Shown here one piece after another: positions 1 to 6,948 of a stretch of 12,823 nucleotides of DNA; within the stretch, counting starts at the first letter, position 1, and the number at the start of each line of letters is the position of its first letter. The notes under the pieces were generated by a model. That model had not been told where the DNA came from and did not search any database. It worked only from the letters and a program-made list of their open reading frames with translations. The DNA is taken from NCBI GenBank assembly GCA_041584015.1, contig JBFHES010000124.1:1-12823 (forward strand), given 5' to 3'. Source of the DNA: JBFHES01 sp041584015. GTDB taxonomy: Bacteria > Bacteroidota > Bacteroidia > Bacteroidales > M50B96. Both the position numbers and the translations under genes were made by a program.

Positions 1-1
1 G

Positions 2-781
2 ATTAAAGAGGATATATCTGAGAAGAAGAAGCTTGAAAGAGAACTAATCTCAGCAAAAGATGCCGCAGAAAAGTCGGCAAATGTGAAAGCATCATTCTTA
101 AAAATAATGTCGCACGAGTTACGCACCCCGCTCAATGCCATCCTTGGATTTAGTGAAATAATAATGTCGGAGAAGTCGGAAACAAATATAACGGAGTTTA
201 TGCCAATCATTCATGAAAACGGTGAACTTCTACTCAATCAGGTAAATGACATTTTAAGTTATCTCGAAATTGACTCGGGTGAAATAAAATTAAAAATGGA
301 ACCAGTAGATATCAATAAACTACTTATGGAAGTGCAAAGCGAATTTATTGAAGCAAATAAGAGTTATGCGCGAGGAATAGAATTAATACTTGATAATAAT
401 ACACACTTTGAGCAAGTGATTATATCGGATAAAGCCCATTTAAAAAAAATAATCACCTGCCTAATTGACAATGCCATAAAATTCACCAAGAAAGGGAAAG
501 TCAACTTTGGTTATCGATTTATTAGAAAACGTAACAGCCTTCAAATGTATGTAAAAGATACAGGCATTGGTATTCCCGAAGATAAGCGAGCCATTATTTT
601 TGATATCTTTCGTCAGGCTGATGAATCATACACTAGGCCGAATGGAGGAATAGGTCTGGGGTTATCAATTGCACAAAAGCTTTGTAAACAATTAGGTTCC
701 GAAATAAAAATAGAACCAAACACAAACGAAGGTGTTGAATTTAATTTCAATTTAAAATGGTTAACCAGATTTCCATTATAA
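2..781 (+). CDS. Sensor histidine kinase, C-terminal part (5' truncated by window edge)
   Basis: This is the kinase core of a two-component sensor. It autophosphorylates on histidine and passes the phosphate to a response regulator. The reading frame is open to the window edge, so the true start and the sensor region lie outside; the GTG at 83 is an internal valine. The visible 259 residues start with a charged coiled linker (EKKKLERELISAKDAAEKS) of the kind that follows PAS domains. Next comes the HisKA H-box SHELRTPLNA with the phospho-acceptor His at residue 38. The HATPase_c domain has an N-box (CLIDNAIKF, Asn157), a G1 box (DTGIGIP), an F box (FDIFRQAD) and a G2 box (GIGLGLS). The protein ends about 30 residues after the G2 box, so no receiver domain is fused at its C-terminus. 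All catalytic motifs look intact. The partner regulator is not in the window, and the signal sensed cannot be told. Confidence 0.93.
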   Translation: MKEDISEKKKLERELISAKDAAEKSANVKASFLKIMSHELRTPLNAILGFSEIIMSEKSETNITEFMPIIHENGELLLNQVNDILSYLEIDSGEIKLKMEPVDINKLLMEVQSEFIEANKSYARGIELILDNNTHFEQVIISDKAHLKKIITCLIDNAIKFTKKGKVNFGYRFIRKRNSLQMYVKDTGIGIPEDKRAIIFDIFRQADESYTRPNGGIGLGLSIAQKLCKQLGSEIKIEPNTNEGVEFNFNLKWLTRFPL

Positions 782-862
782 TACCTTTCTTTATTTAGAG
801 ATGAACATAATTACCTGTATTTTTCAAGGTACATTTCAAAACATAAAAAAACAAAAACGATT

Positions 863-1309
863 ATGACAACGGTAAACATTTATTTAAACTTTAAAGGAAA
901 CTGCGAAGAAGCATTTAATTTTTACAAATCTGTTTTCGGTGGAGAGTTCCCATATGTTGGTAGATTCAAGGACATGCCAAAACAGGAAGGTATGCCAGCT
1001 TTGCCAGAAGAGTTCATGGAGAAAATCATGCACATATCATTGCCAATTAGTAAAGAAACGACCCTAATGGGAAGCGATACAGGTGGTGAATGGGCACCAA
1101 AATTTACACAAGGAAATAACTTCTCCGTGTCGGTAAATACGGATACAGAGCAAGAAGCCGAACGTATATTCAATGCACTTGCCGAAGGCGGAAAAGTAAC
1201 CATGCCTTTGGAGAAAACGTTTTGGCAAGCCTACTTTGGAATGTTAACTGATAAATTTGGAATTAACTGGATGATGAATTGCAATCTGGAAGGACATAAG
1301 AATGCCTAG
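863..1309 (+). CDS. PhnB-like VOC (glyoxalase/bleomycin resistance fold) protein
   Basis: A cytosolic 148-residue protein of the vicinal oxygen chelate superfamily, in the PhnB / '3-demethylubiquinone-9 3-methyltransferase-like' group. The opening YLNFKGNCEEAFNFYKSVFGGEF is the usual first beta strand and helix of this family (residues 7-29, quoted in part: NCEEAFNFYKSVFGGEF). It is followed by FMEKIMHISL, a second module with TEQEAERIFNALAEGGKV, and a closing WQAYFGMLTDKFGINWMMN. Length and ends fit a complete family member. The ATG at 863 is the natural start. It lies 81 nt after the kinase stop, in the same direction, and a hairpin follows the stop. Members of this group have rarely been assigned a substrate, and the phnB name does not imply phosphonate metabolism. 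The fold is well supported; the substrate is unknown. Confidence 0.88.
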   Translation: MTTVNIYLNFKGNCEEAFNFYKSVFGGEFPYVGRFKDMPKQEGMPALPEEFMEKIMHISLPISKETTLMGSDTGGEWAPKFTQGNNFSVSVNTDTEQEAERIFNALAEGGKVTMPLEKTFWQAYFGMLTDKFGINWMMNCNLEGHKNA

Positions 1310-1318
1310 CATTATAAA

Positions 1319-1343
1319 GCGGAGTAAGCATTGCTTGCTCCGC
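1319..1343. terminator. Hairpin between convergent genes, probable bidirectional terminator
   Basis: An inverted repeat GCGGAGTAAGCA / TGCTTGCTCCGC, with one G-T mismatch or wobble and a very short loop, lies 10 nt after the stop of the PhnB-like gene. It also lies 15 nt beyond the end of the OmpA-like gene, which comes from the other side. The flanks are AT-rich (TTTATAAT on the minus-strand exit, ATATTTA on the plus-strand exit) but lack a long pure T run, so termination efficiency is uncertain. Confidence 0.6.
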
Positions 1344-1357
1344 ATATTTACACTTCC

Positions 1358-2245
1358 TTATCTATTTAATATTTCTATCTCAACGCGACGATCATACATC
1401 ACCGGTCCGCCCAGCGGGAAATCTCCTTTCAATCCTTTGTAGCTAAGGCGATCCTCATCAATGCCATATTCCAGTAAAAAATTATATACTGCAATTGCCC
1501 TAAGTTTAGACAATTCAGTTCGGCCCAACAATTCTTGCTTGCGATCGTATTCATCAGACTTCGGTGTACTTTTAGCTGTACAACACACATGACCTAAAAT
1601 ACGAATCTCTACCGTTTCATTCTTCCGCATGAACATGAGTAACTCATGCAATTCATCATATGATTCTTCAAGAAAGATGTCCAATCCGCCCACGAATAGA
1701 ATATTCTTTAAACGTATAATATCGCCAACCTGCGCACTATCAGCAATAAATGGCTCATTAGGTTTTGTCGCCAAATTTAAAGTCTTAGGTTTAGAGGCGG
1801 TTCGCAGCACTTTACGTTCAACTTGTGGCTGCACCTTTACATATGTAATTTCAATATCAACCCTTCTGTTAAAACTGCGCTGCTCCTCAATACTTTTGGG
1901 CGATTCAGGATCAAGCGCAATCTCCCCCATTCCTGCGCTCCTCTCAACCAGGTCTTCAACAACCCCAAGTTTACTCAAGTAGTATTTCATATTCTCTGCA
2001 CGCTCCTGTGATAAGCTGTCGGAATGTTCCGCTGTTCCTACATCGTCGCAATAGCCTTTTATTTGAATGGATCGTATGTTATCGACTCCGATTTTCTGTA
2101 GATTACTTTGCAGCATTTGCTTCTGATCGGTTGGTGCAATGCTACAATCGGAATAATAAAATAATGTACTAGTGGACTGATGTTGCCCAAAAGTTACAAC
2201 TGAAAGCAATGATAATTGTAAGCATAGAAAGGTAGACTTTAGCAT
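1358..2245 (-). CDS. Exported protein with two tandem OmpA-like (peptidoglycan-binding) domains
   Basis: This 295-residue protein starts with a Sec signal peptide (hydrophobic residues about 4-20, ending VVTFGQ) and has no lipobox or beta-barrel region. Domain 1 spans about residues 28-135: IQIKGYCDDVGTAEHSDSLS, then QERAENMKYYLSKLGV, closing with RSFNRRVDIEI. Domain 2 spans about 180-293: VEIRILGHVCC, then LSKLRAIAVYNFLLEYGI, closing with YDRRVEIEIL. In OmpA C-terminal domains a conserved Asp and an Arg bind diaminopimelate. Domain 1 keeps an Asp at the expected place (CDD), but domain 2 reads HVCC there and keeps only the Arg of LSKLRA. A linker rich in Lys and Thr joins the domains. The likely location is the periplasm, associated with the cell wall. 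The AlkC gene lies 68 nt upstream on the same strand, but a promoter-like site in between suggests separate expression. The role is inferred from the domains only. Confidence 0.85.
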   Translation of the reverse strand: MLKSTFLCLQLSLLSVVTFGQHQSTSTLFYYSDCSIAPTDQKQMLQSNLQKIGVDNIRSIQIKGYCDDVGTAEHSDSLSQERAENMKYYLSKLGVVEDLVERSAGMGEIALDPESPKSIEEQRSFNRRVDIEITYVKVQPQVERKVLRTASKPKTLNLATKPNEPFIADSAQVGDIIRLKNILFVGGLDIFLEESYDELHELLMFMRKNETVEIRILGHVCCTAKSTPKSDEYDRKQELLGRTELSKLRAIAVYNFLLEYGIDEDRLSYKGLKGDFPLGGPVMYDRRVEIEILNR

Positions 2246-2288
2246 AGGCTGGTTTTGTGGTTGCTTGTTTGGATATTTCGAGAACGTT

Positions 2289-2296
2289 CAAAATTA
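2289..2296 (-). promoter_or_regulatory. Possible -7 promoter element for the OmpA-like gene
   Basis: On the minus strand the sequence reads TAATTTTG, a perfect match to the Bacteroidota -7 pattern TAnnTTTG, 43 nt before the OmpA-like start codon. No good -33 TTTG lies at the usual distance (the nearest is 28 nt away, inside the end of AlkC), so support is partial. An 8-bp palindrome GAACGTTC (2282-2289) overlaps its downstream edge and could be chance or an operator. Confidence 0.35.
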
Positions 2297-2313
2297 CGAA
2301 TTAGTGCCTTAAG

Positions 2314-3411
2314 CTACGATAGCTCAAAATTTCCTGATGCCATTTCTTTGCCATTAACAATTACCGATAAACGGTGCTCACCACGATGGAACTTACGCGT
2401 GGTAATAACACGAAAAGATTGCGATTTGCTAATTGTATTTACAGAATTAGGCGCATAATCCTTTTCGCTAATCTTATATATTTTACGCGAATGAGTGCCA
2501 TTAGCTTTTAAATAATAGATTCCGTACTCCAGTCGAATCTTAACCGTATTCGAATTTTCATTAAGGACTTGAAAAGTAAAATCGAGCTTAGCTCCTATTT
2601 CAACTATTGGTGTTTGAATTTGAAATCCCTGCAGGCTCACATTTTTTATGGTGCCAACACCAAACAGCTCCAGCACTTCGGTATTTCCCTGCTTTAGCAA
2701 GGTACGGCATCCATGTTTAATAATCCAGTCTGTTTCCTTAGAAGCACCCTGCCATCTTTTTGCAATTGTAATAATCAAATCCGGATGATCTTTAGATAGA
2801 TCATTTAGATTATTAGCTACACTTTTACGCACAAATTCCGATTCATCGTTTTTAAGCTTTTCCAAGATGGGCAATATGGGAGTAGGATCGTTTTTTAACG
2901 CTGGTAGTGCCATCGCCCATGGCAAGCGAGGTCGGCAACCTTCTGAAGCAAAACGTCGCACCGAGGCCTGTTCGTGCATCGACCACTTTAGCATTTGCTG
3001 CATCACTTGCTTAGGGTACTTAATAAGGAATGGTCGTACCGCAAACTCGCAGCTAATAAACTGCGTTATTTCTTCCATAGCTTTAAGCGACAAATCAAGA
3101 TGATCCAAGCCGAACTGCTCAATAAAGTCTGGCAAAATCATGTACTGAAAAGCCATACCCTTATGTTCTTCTTTTACGATGGTAAGTATTTTTAGTATGG
3201 CGGCTATTGCTTTTTCATATTCAAGGGGCAGATGCTTATGCATCATGCTTGAGATATGTCGTATTCGATCTTTCAATTCCCGCTCATTCCACGACTCATC
3301 AAAGATTTGATCGAAAAACAATCCAGCATCAAAATTAGGAATTACACGTAGAGCAATACAAGAAAAGTCATTGATAAATTGAGGGTTAAACATGTTCTTA
3401 AGTGGCTCCAT
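2314..3411 (-). CDS. alkC: AlkC-type DNA alkylation repair glycosylase with C-terminal Ig-like domain
   Basis: A HEAT-like-repeat DNA glycosylase that removes N-alkylated bases (3-methyladenine type lesions) to begin base excision repair. The 365-residue protein starts MEPLKNMFN. The family signature is very clear: SCEFAVRPFL (residues 120-129), SVRRFASEGCRPRLPW (150-165) and VRKSVANNLNDLSKDHPD (194-211). Glu122 and Glu157 sit in these blocks and probably correspond to the acidic catalytic pair described for AlkC. Residues from about 255 to the end form a beta-rich Ig-like domain (LQGFQIQTPIVEIGAKLDF ... RGEHRLSVIVNGKEMASGNF), as found in one AlkC subtype. The frame extends upstream to a TTG at 3453, but ATG 3411 is preferred: it matches the family N-terminus, follows a purine-rich AAAAGAAGAA stretch and lies downstream of the promoter-like sequence. 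No adaptive-response genes are adjacent. Confidence 0.93.
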   Translation of the reverse strand: MEPLKNMFNPQFINDFSCIALRVIPNFDAGLFFDQIFDESWNERELKDRIRHISSMMHKHLPLEYEKAIAAILKILTIVKEEHKGMAFQYMILPDFIEQFGLDHLDLSLKAMEEITQFISCEFAVRPFLIKYPKQVMQQMLKWSMHEQASVRRFASEGCRPRLPWAMALPALKNDPTPILPILEKLKNDESEFVRKSVANNLNDLSKDHPDLIITIAKRWQGASKETDWIIKHGCRTLLKQGNTEVLELFGVGTIKNVSLQGFQIQTPIVEIGAKLDFTFQVLNENSNTVKIRLEYGIYYLKANGTHSRKIYKISEKDYAPNSVNTISKSQSFRVITTRKFHRGEHRLSVIVNGKEMASGNFELS

Positions 3412-3453
3412 TGCAGTTCTTCTTTTAATATTCCGGATTAATAAATTCCCCAA

Positions 3454-3483
3454 CTAAAGTAACAAGTTCTAATCATATTCAAA
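3454..3483 (-). promoter_or_regulatory. Probable promoter of alkC
   Basis: On the minus strand, TTTG (3483-3480) is followed after 18 nt by TACTTTAG (3461-3454), which differs by one base from the Bacteroidota -7 pattern TAnnTTTG. The spacing is as expected. Transcription would begin near 3447 and give a leader of about 36 nt to ATG 3411. This excludes the upstream TTG at 3453 as start. The match is by eye only. Confidence 0.42.
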
Positions 3484-3546
3484 AAGCCATTGTCAGTGCC
3501 AATTAATAATTCTTTATTTACCTTTAAGCATTCTAAATCCAACAAT

Positions 3547-4077
3547 ATGAAAAATCTTGTACTTCTGGTCCTAATGATCATCATTGTCACTGGCTGCAAT
3601 TACTCTAAAAAGAACGCCCCTACGAATAATGAAGCCCAGCACCTGAGCATTGAGCTTGACACAACCCCAAGAGTAACAGGAATTGGTGGAATATTTTTCA
3701 GCTCGGAAGATCCTCAAAAAATGAAAGACTGGTATGGTGATAACTTAGGTTTAGCCATTGATCAGTATGGTTCGCCATTTGAGTTTAGAAATGCAAATGC
3801 TCCGGAAGAAATTAACTACCTCATGTGGAGTCCGGTTAAAGGTGGTACTAATTTTTTCGCACCCTCCAAAAAAGAATTAATCATTAATTACCGGGTAAAC
3901 AATATTGAAGGTTTAGTTAGAAAATTAGAGGCAAACGGAGCTACTATGATTGATACAATAGCGAGCTACGAATACGGTAAGTTTGTTCACCTGCTAGACT
4001 TAGAAGGAAACAAGATTGAGCTATGGGAACCAATAGATAGTGTTCTTACGAAAATTGGCGGAGCCACAACCAAATAA
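3547..4077 (+). CDS. Lipoprotein with a VOC (glyoxalase-like) domain
   Basis: A 176-residue exported lipoprotein. The N-terminus MKNLVLLVLMIIIVTGC is a typical lipoprotein signal with lipobox VTGC and lipid-modified Cys17; a short polar linker (to about residue 40) follows. Residues 43-163 form a vicinal oxygen chelate domain: TGIGGIFFSSEDPQKMKDWY, NLGLAIDQYGSPFEFR, INYRVNNIEGLVRKLEANGA and HLLDLEGNKIELWEP. His148 and Glu158 in the last block are at metal-ligand positions. The first-strand ligand usual in the family appears replaced (GIGGIFF), so metal binding may be incomplete. A TTG at 3490 would extend the frame by 19 residues but would bury the signal peptide, so ATG 3547 is chosen. The gene is divergent from alkC and 78 nt before the M20 hydrolase. 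The family is clear; the substrate is unknown. Confidence 0.88.
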   Translation: MKNLVLLVLMIIIVTGCNYSKKNAPTNNEAQHLSIELDTTPRVTGIGGIFFSSEDPQKMKDWYGDNLGLAIDQYGSPFEFRNANAPEEINYLMWSPVKGGTNFFAPSKKELIINYRVNNIEGLVRKLEANGATMIDTIASYEYGKFVHLLDLEGNKIELWEPIDSVLTKIGGATTK

Positions 4078-4155
4078 GAAAGTAATTTTAAGCCAGGTTC
4101 GCATAACAGTATTTGAAGAAATTGCGCAACGGGTTTATCAACCTTAAAAAAACAG

Positions 4156-5292
4156 ATGATGATGAAAAATATAATTGCCTTGCGCCGTGAGCTGCATAAA
4201 CATCCAGAACTATCAAATAAAGAATTTGCAACTTCTGAACGCATCACTCAATTTATTTCATCGTTTCATCCAAGTAAGGTAATTCCTATTTCAAAAACTG
4301 GAAAGGCTTTTATATTCGACAGTAATCGTCCTGGCAAAACAATAATGATCCGAGCGGAACTCGACGCACTGCCTATTCAGGAGCATAGCGAAAAGGAACA
4401 TGCATCAATAAACACAAATGTGGCGCATCTTTGCGGTCACGATGGCCATATGGCTATTCTTGCTGGTTTAGCTGCTAAAATAACGGAAAACCCGCTAAAA
4501 AAAGGAAAGCTCGTCTTATTGTTCCAGCCAGCCGAAGAAGTTGAACAGGGTGCACTTGATGTGGTTAATGATCCAAATTTCAAAGCAATCAAACCAGATG
4601 CAATATATGCATTGCACAACGTACCGGGCTTTCCAATGAATCAAATAATATTGAAATCAGGAAGTTTTGCTGCGGCCTCTAAAGGCATGACTATTAAATT
4701 AAATGGAAAGACAGCTCATGCGGCCGAACCTGAAAATGGGATAAGCCCGGCAATGGCTATCTCAAATATTATTAGACAACTACTGACACTAAAAACCAAC
4801 ACCGAGCTTTTTAGCGATTTCATATTGCTGACCATCATTCATATAAAATTGGGCGAAATTGCTTTTGGCACGTCACCCGGTCATGCTGAAATTAGGCTTA
4901 CATTAAGAGCTTTCGAGAACAGGGATATGGGAATCCTCACAAAACAGTGCGAAGCAATTATACAAGAAAATGCTAAAAACGAAAAACTACAATACAGCAT
5001 TGACTACAGCGAAGTATTTCCTGCCACAATTAACAACCCTGCCTGCTTAGCTATCATAAAAAAATCTGCTATAGAAAGCAATCTTGACACAAAGGTTGTC
5101 AGCAATCCCTTTAAGTGGTCGGAAGATTTTGGGTATTATTCGGAGCACTATCAAACAGGGTTCTTCGGTATTGGTGCAGGAGAAAAGCAACCAGCTTTAC
5201 ACAATCCTAATTATGATTTTCCAGACGAGCTCCTAAGCTCTGGTGTTGAACTATTTCATCGCATACTGATTAACTCCCTTGAGTCTGAGTAA
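4156..5292 (+). CDS. M20 family metallo-amidohydrolase (M20D, hippurate / N-acyl amino acid hydrolase type)
   Basis: A cytosolic zinc-type hydrolase that cleaves N-acyl amino acids or related amides. The 378 residues start with the family opening LRRELHKHPELSNKEFATSE. Ligand motifs are complete: CGHDGH (Cys93, His95), the Glu pair in FQPAEE (127-128), ALHN (His154) and the C-terminal ALHNPNYDFPDE (His349). The dimerisation/lid insert is at about 175-290, with GKTAHAAEPENGISPAMAI carrying the conserved His188. RAELDALPI (66-74) is normal for the M20D branch. Length is typical (about 380-400) and no signal peptide is present. Three ATG codons run together at 4156, 4159 and 4162; the first is given, but any could be used. 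The physiological substrate cannot be told. Neighbours (VOC lipoprotein upstream, DsrE-like protein downstream) give no pathway hint. Confidence 0.94.
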   Translation: MMMKNIIALRRELHKHPELSNKEFATSERITQFISSFHPSKVIPISKTGKAFIFDSNRPGKTIMIRAELDALPIQEHSEKEHASINTNVAHLCGHDGHMAILAGLAAKITENPLKKGKLVLLFQPAEEVEQGALDVVNDPNFKAIKPDAIYALHNVPGFPMNQIILKSGSFAAASKGMTIKLNGKTAHAAEPENGISPAMAISNIIRQLLTLKTNTELFSDFILLTIIHIKLGEIAFGTSPGHAEIRLTLRAFENRDMGILTKQCEAIIQENAKNEKLQYSIDYSEVFPATINNPACLAIIKKSAIESNLDTKVVSNPFKWSEDFGYYSEHYQTGFFGIGAGEKQPALHNPNYDFPDELLSSGVELFHRILINSLESE

Positions 5293-5398
5293 TTCAGGAA
5301 CAGTGGTTCATTTTATTTATACTTGATGACAAATGTTTGCCGGGTTTAAAGAATAATTGAACACTTTTGTGGCTCATTTTTTAGACAAGTAGCATACA

Positions 5399-5746
5399 AT
5401 GAGTAATTTTAAAAACACCTTACTGCAAATCACCAATAATGGAATGGGTCATGGAGACGAAGACCTGGGTTTATCTTTAATGAGCAACTACCTTAAGTTA
5501 ATAAGCTCAGAGACTGACTTACCAAAATTTATTACATTTTACAATTCCGGAGTGAGACTCCTATGCACCGGATCTCCTTTTATTGAAACATTCAAGATAC
5601 TTGAAGCCAAGGGCGTTAAGCTCATTGCATGTAAAACCTGTTTGAAACATTACCAGCTCTTGTCGGAGCGCAAAATGGGCATAGAAGGAACAATGTTGGA
5701 TATTATTGAATTGCAGCGACTAGCAGATAAGGTTATTAACTTGTAA
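5399..5746 (+). CDS. DsrE-family protein resembling the C-terminal domain of YedF
   Basis: A small cytosolic protein of 115 residues. It aligns by eye to the DsrE-like C-terminal half of 'sulfurtransferase-like selenium metabolism protein YedF': NGMGHGDEDLGLSLMSNYLK (14-33), ITFYNSGVRLLCTGSPFIET (45-64), LEAKGVKLIACKTCLKHYQL (68-87) and a closing GIEGTMLDIIELQRLADKVI. Cys78 and Cys81 (ACKTCL) replace the family's SCGTCL and may be the persulfide-carrying pair. The N-terminal TusA/SirA-like domain of full YedF is absent, and no selD/selA or sulfur relay gene is adjacent. ATG 5399 is the start, 106 nt after the hydrolase. A weak promoter-like TTTG-N22-CACTTTTG lies at 5336-5369. The family is well supported. 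A role in sulfur transfer is inferred only. Confidence 0.82.
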   Translation: MSNFKNTLLQITNNGMGHGDEDLGLSLMSNYLKLISSETDLPKFITFYNSGVRLLCTGSPFIETFKILEAKGVKLIACKTCLKHYQLLSERKMGIEGTMLDIIELQRLADKVINL

Positions 5747-5825
5747 GCCTAACAGCTGAACTAAAACCTCAAAAAACAATCCACTTGATAGTAAGGCAGA
5801 TGACTACTATTTAGGGTAAGTAATA

Positions 5826-6566
5826 CTAATAGTTTAAGTCAACATCTTTAACACATCTTACGCTAAAGCCATAGCCTTTATAGTCTTCCATGCGTTTCAT
5901 TGTTCTACTTTCATGGTTAAACTCCCGGCTAACCGCAAGTTGCCTGCTTACCTCAGTGGCCGACCAATAAGCTGCCTTTTTCTCAAGGGCATCATAACTG
6001 GCATCGTAAAATTTATAGCCAGCAGCATTGGTGCAAAAGCAAGAGAGTATCTGATAAAAATCCATGTGCTTTGAAGAATGAACCTCACTGTGGCCAGTCA
6101 CATTTACCGATGCAGCGATGGTTCTATCATTATCGAATTGCTCAAATGCCTGCTCCATAAAAGCCCACTCATTATCAGTAGGAATGTGCCAACCATTTGG
6201 GCAAATTCCTTGTTGCCATATGCCTTTGTCGCTGCTCGTATCGCCATTTGCAGCTGCCCAATTATAAAGGACTCCGTACTTTGCAGCCATATGCTGTGTT
6301 CCTATATAATAATCAAAGGCCTTATCAAGCACCTCAAGGCAACACCACTCCAGACTATCCTTTACATGGGCTATTGAGGTACCGTCGGCATAATGTGTTG
6401 AACGCAAATTTTCAGCCATCCAACATTGCCCTCCAATATTAATTACTTCATAAATGTTTCCATCAATATCCTTAACAGTCCTTGGACAATTCGGAACTTC
6501 AAGCTGCCCAACTATATGAAACAAAAACCCAACGATTAAAATACATGTTGCTATTACCTTTTTCAT
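5826..6566 (-). CDS. Exported protein with FISUMP (Fibrobacter succinogenes major paralogous) domain
   Basis: A 246-residue protein with a Sec signal peptide (MKKVIATCILIVGFLFHIVGQ). The rest is almost wholly one FISUMP domain (TIGR02145 type), recognised by DIDGNIYEVINIGGQCWMAE (33-52), the ADGTSI block, KYGVLYNWAAA (96-106), GICPNGWHIPTDNEWAFME (120-138), AAYWSATE (198-205) and the closing GYGFSVRCVKD (231-241). The middle 'GGKLKE' block common in the family is missing or diverged (142-190 region). There are several Cys residues (27, 48, 75, 76, 122, 176, 178, 238), as expected for an exported disulfide-bonded protein. No lipobox and no T9SS sorting domain are present, so it may be periplasmic or secreted by another route. 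The biochemical role of FISUMP domains is not known. It converges with the DsrE-like gene across a short gap without a clear terminator. Confidence 0.87.
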   Translation of the reverse strand: MKKVIATCILIVGFLFHIVGQLEVPNCPRTVKDIDGNIYEVINIGGQCWMAENLRSTHYADGTSIAHVKDSLEWCCLEVLDKAFDYYIGTQHMAAKYGVLYNWAAANGDTSSDKGIWQQGICPNGWHIPTDNEWAFMEQAFEQFDNDRTIAASVNVTGHSEVHSSKHMDFYQILSCFCTNAAGYKFYDASYDALEKKAAYWSATEVSRQLAVSREFNHESRTMKRMEDYKGYGFSVRCVKDVDLNY

Positions 6567-6948
6567 AATTTCTTCTTTTAAAATATCATATCACCCGGGC
6601 CAAGAATAACGTTGTTCACGTAATTCCGAAATATTTTGAAACCCGAATTAACTATTTGGCAATTTTTCATAGAAATAAAGGTAGCTTACCTTCAGCAACA
6701 AATGCTCGCAACTAATCACTAAAACAAAAATTAGTAGTTTACAACCAGGTATAAGGATGGGTAGGAAATAAATGTTTGAGCAAGTTATTATAGGCCATTT
6801 CACAACCTGCATTTCTTCTTAAGTTAAGACCAATGCTTCTAAATAAGTAAAAGTACTTAGAACGAATATTCCATTTTATTCATAAATTGGTTACTTATAA
6901 TCAACACATTAAGGAAACGCCCATTTTTATTAATCAATATTTACTATT
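6567..6948. other. 382-bp divergent non-coding region between two exported-protein genes
   Basis: AT-rich sequence between the FISUMP gene (leftward) and the 482-residue T9SS cargo gene (rightward). No plausible coding frame, tRNA or strong structured RNA was found. It must hold both promoters. A leftward promoter candidate is listed separately. For the rightward gene only weak matches were seen, such as AATGTTTG at 6772 and TAAATTGG at 6883. A 6-bp inverted repeat ACTAAT/ATTAGT (6711-6735) has a long loop and is not convincing. The leader next to ATG 6949 is A/T rich with no Shine-Dalgarno site, as is common in Bacteroidota. Confidence 0.5.
6601..6631 (-). promoter_or_regulatory. Possible promoter of the FISUMP gene
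   Basis: Minus-strand TTTCG near 6631-6627 is followed after about 18 nt by TATTCTTG (6608-6601), a one-base variant of TAnnTTTG. The implied start of transcription is near 6594, giving a leader of about 28 nt. The -33 element is imperfect, so this is a weak call. Confidence 0.3.

Noticed and set aside
922..1203. Open frame on the minus strand inside the PhnB-like gene
   Set aside because: It is the antisense shadow of a gene with clear family motifs, and its translation has no recognisable features.
1629..2011. Plus-strand frames inside the OmpA-like gene
   Set aside because: They lie opposite well-supported OmpA domains, and their translations are Ser/Cys rich without any family motif.
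2282..2289. GAACGTTC as an SOS (LexA) box
   Set aside because: The Gram-positive LexA site needs a 4-nt spacer between GAAC and GTTC, which is absent here, and the gene is not a DNA repair gene.
2867..3195. Plus-strand frames inside alkC
   Set aside because: They overlap the most conserved part of AlkC on the other strand and lack any recognisable motif.
3412..3453. N-terminal extension of AlkC from TTG 3453
   Set aside because: The start is non-ATG, lies upstream of the likely transcription start, and the family N-terminus matches MEPLKNMF at 3411.
5747..5825. Terminator between the DsrE-like and FISUMP genes
   Set aside because: Only 6-bp AT-rich arms (ATAGTA/TACTAT) without a T run were found, so no terminator is called.
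6711..6735. Inverted repeat ACTAAT ... ATTAGT as a hairpin or operator
   Set aside because: The arms are only 6 bp, AT-rich and separated by 13 nt, as expected by chance in AT-rich DNA.
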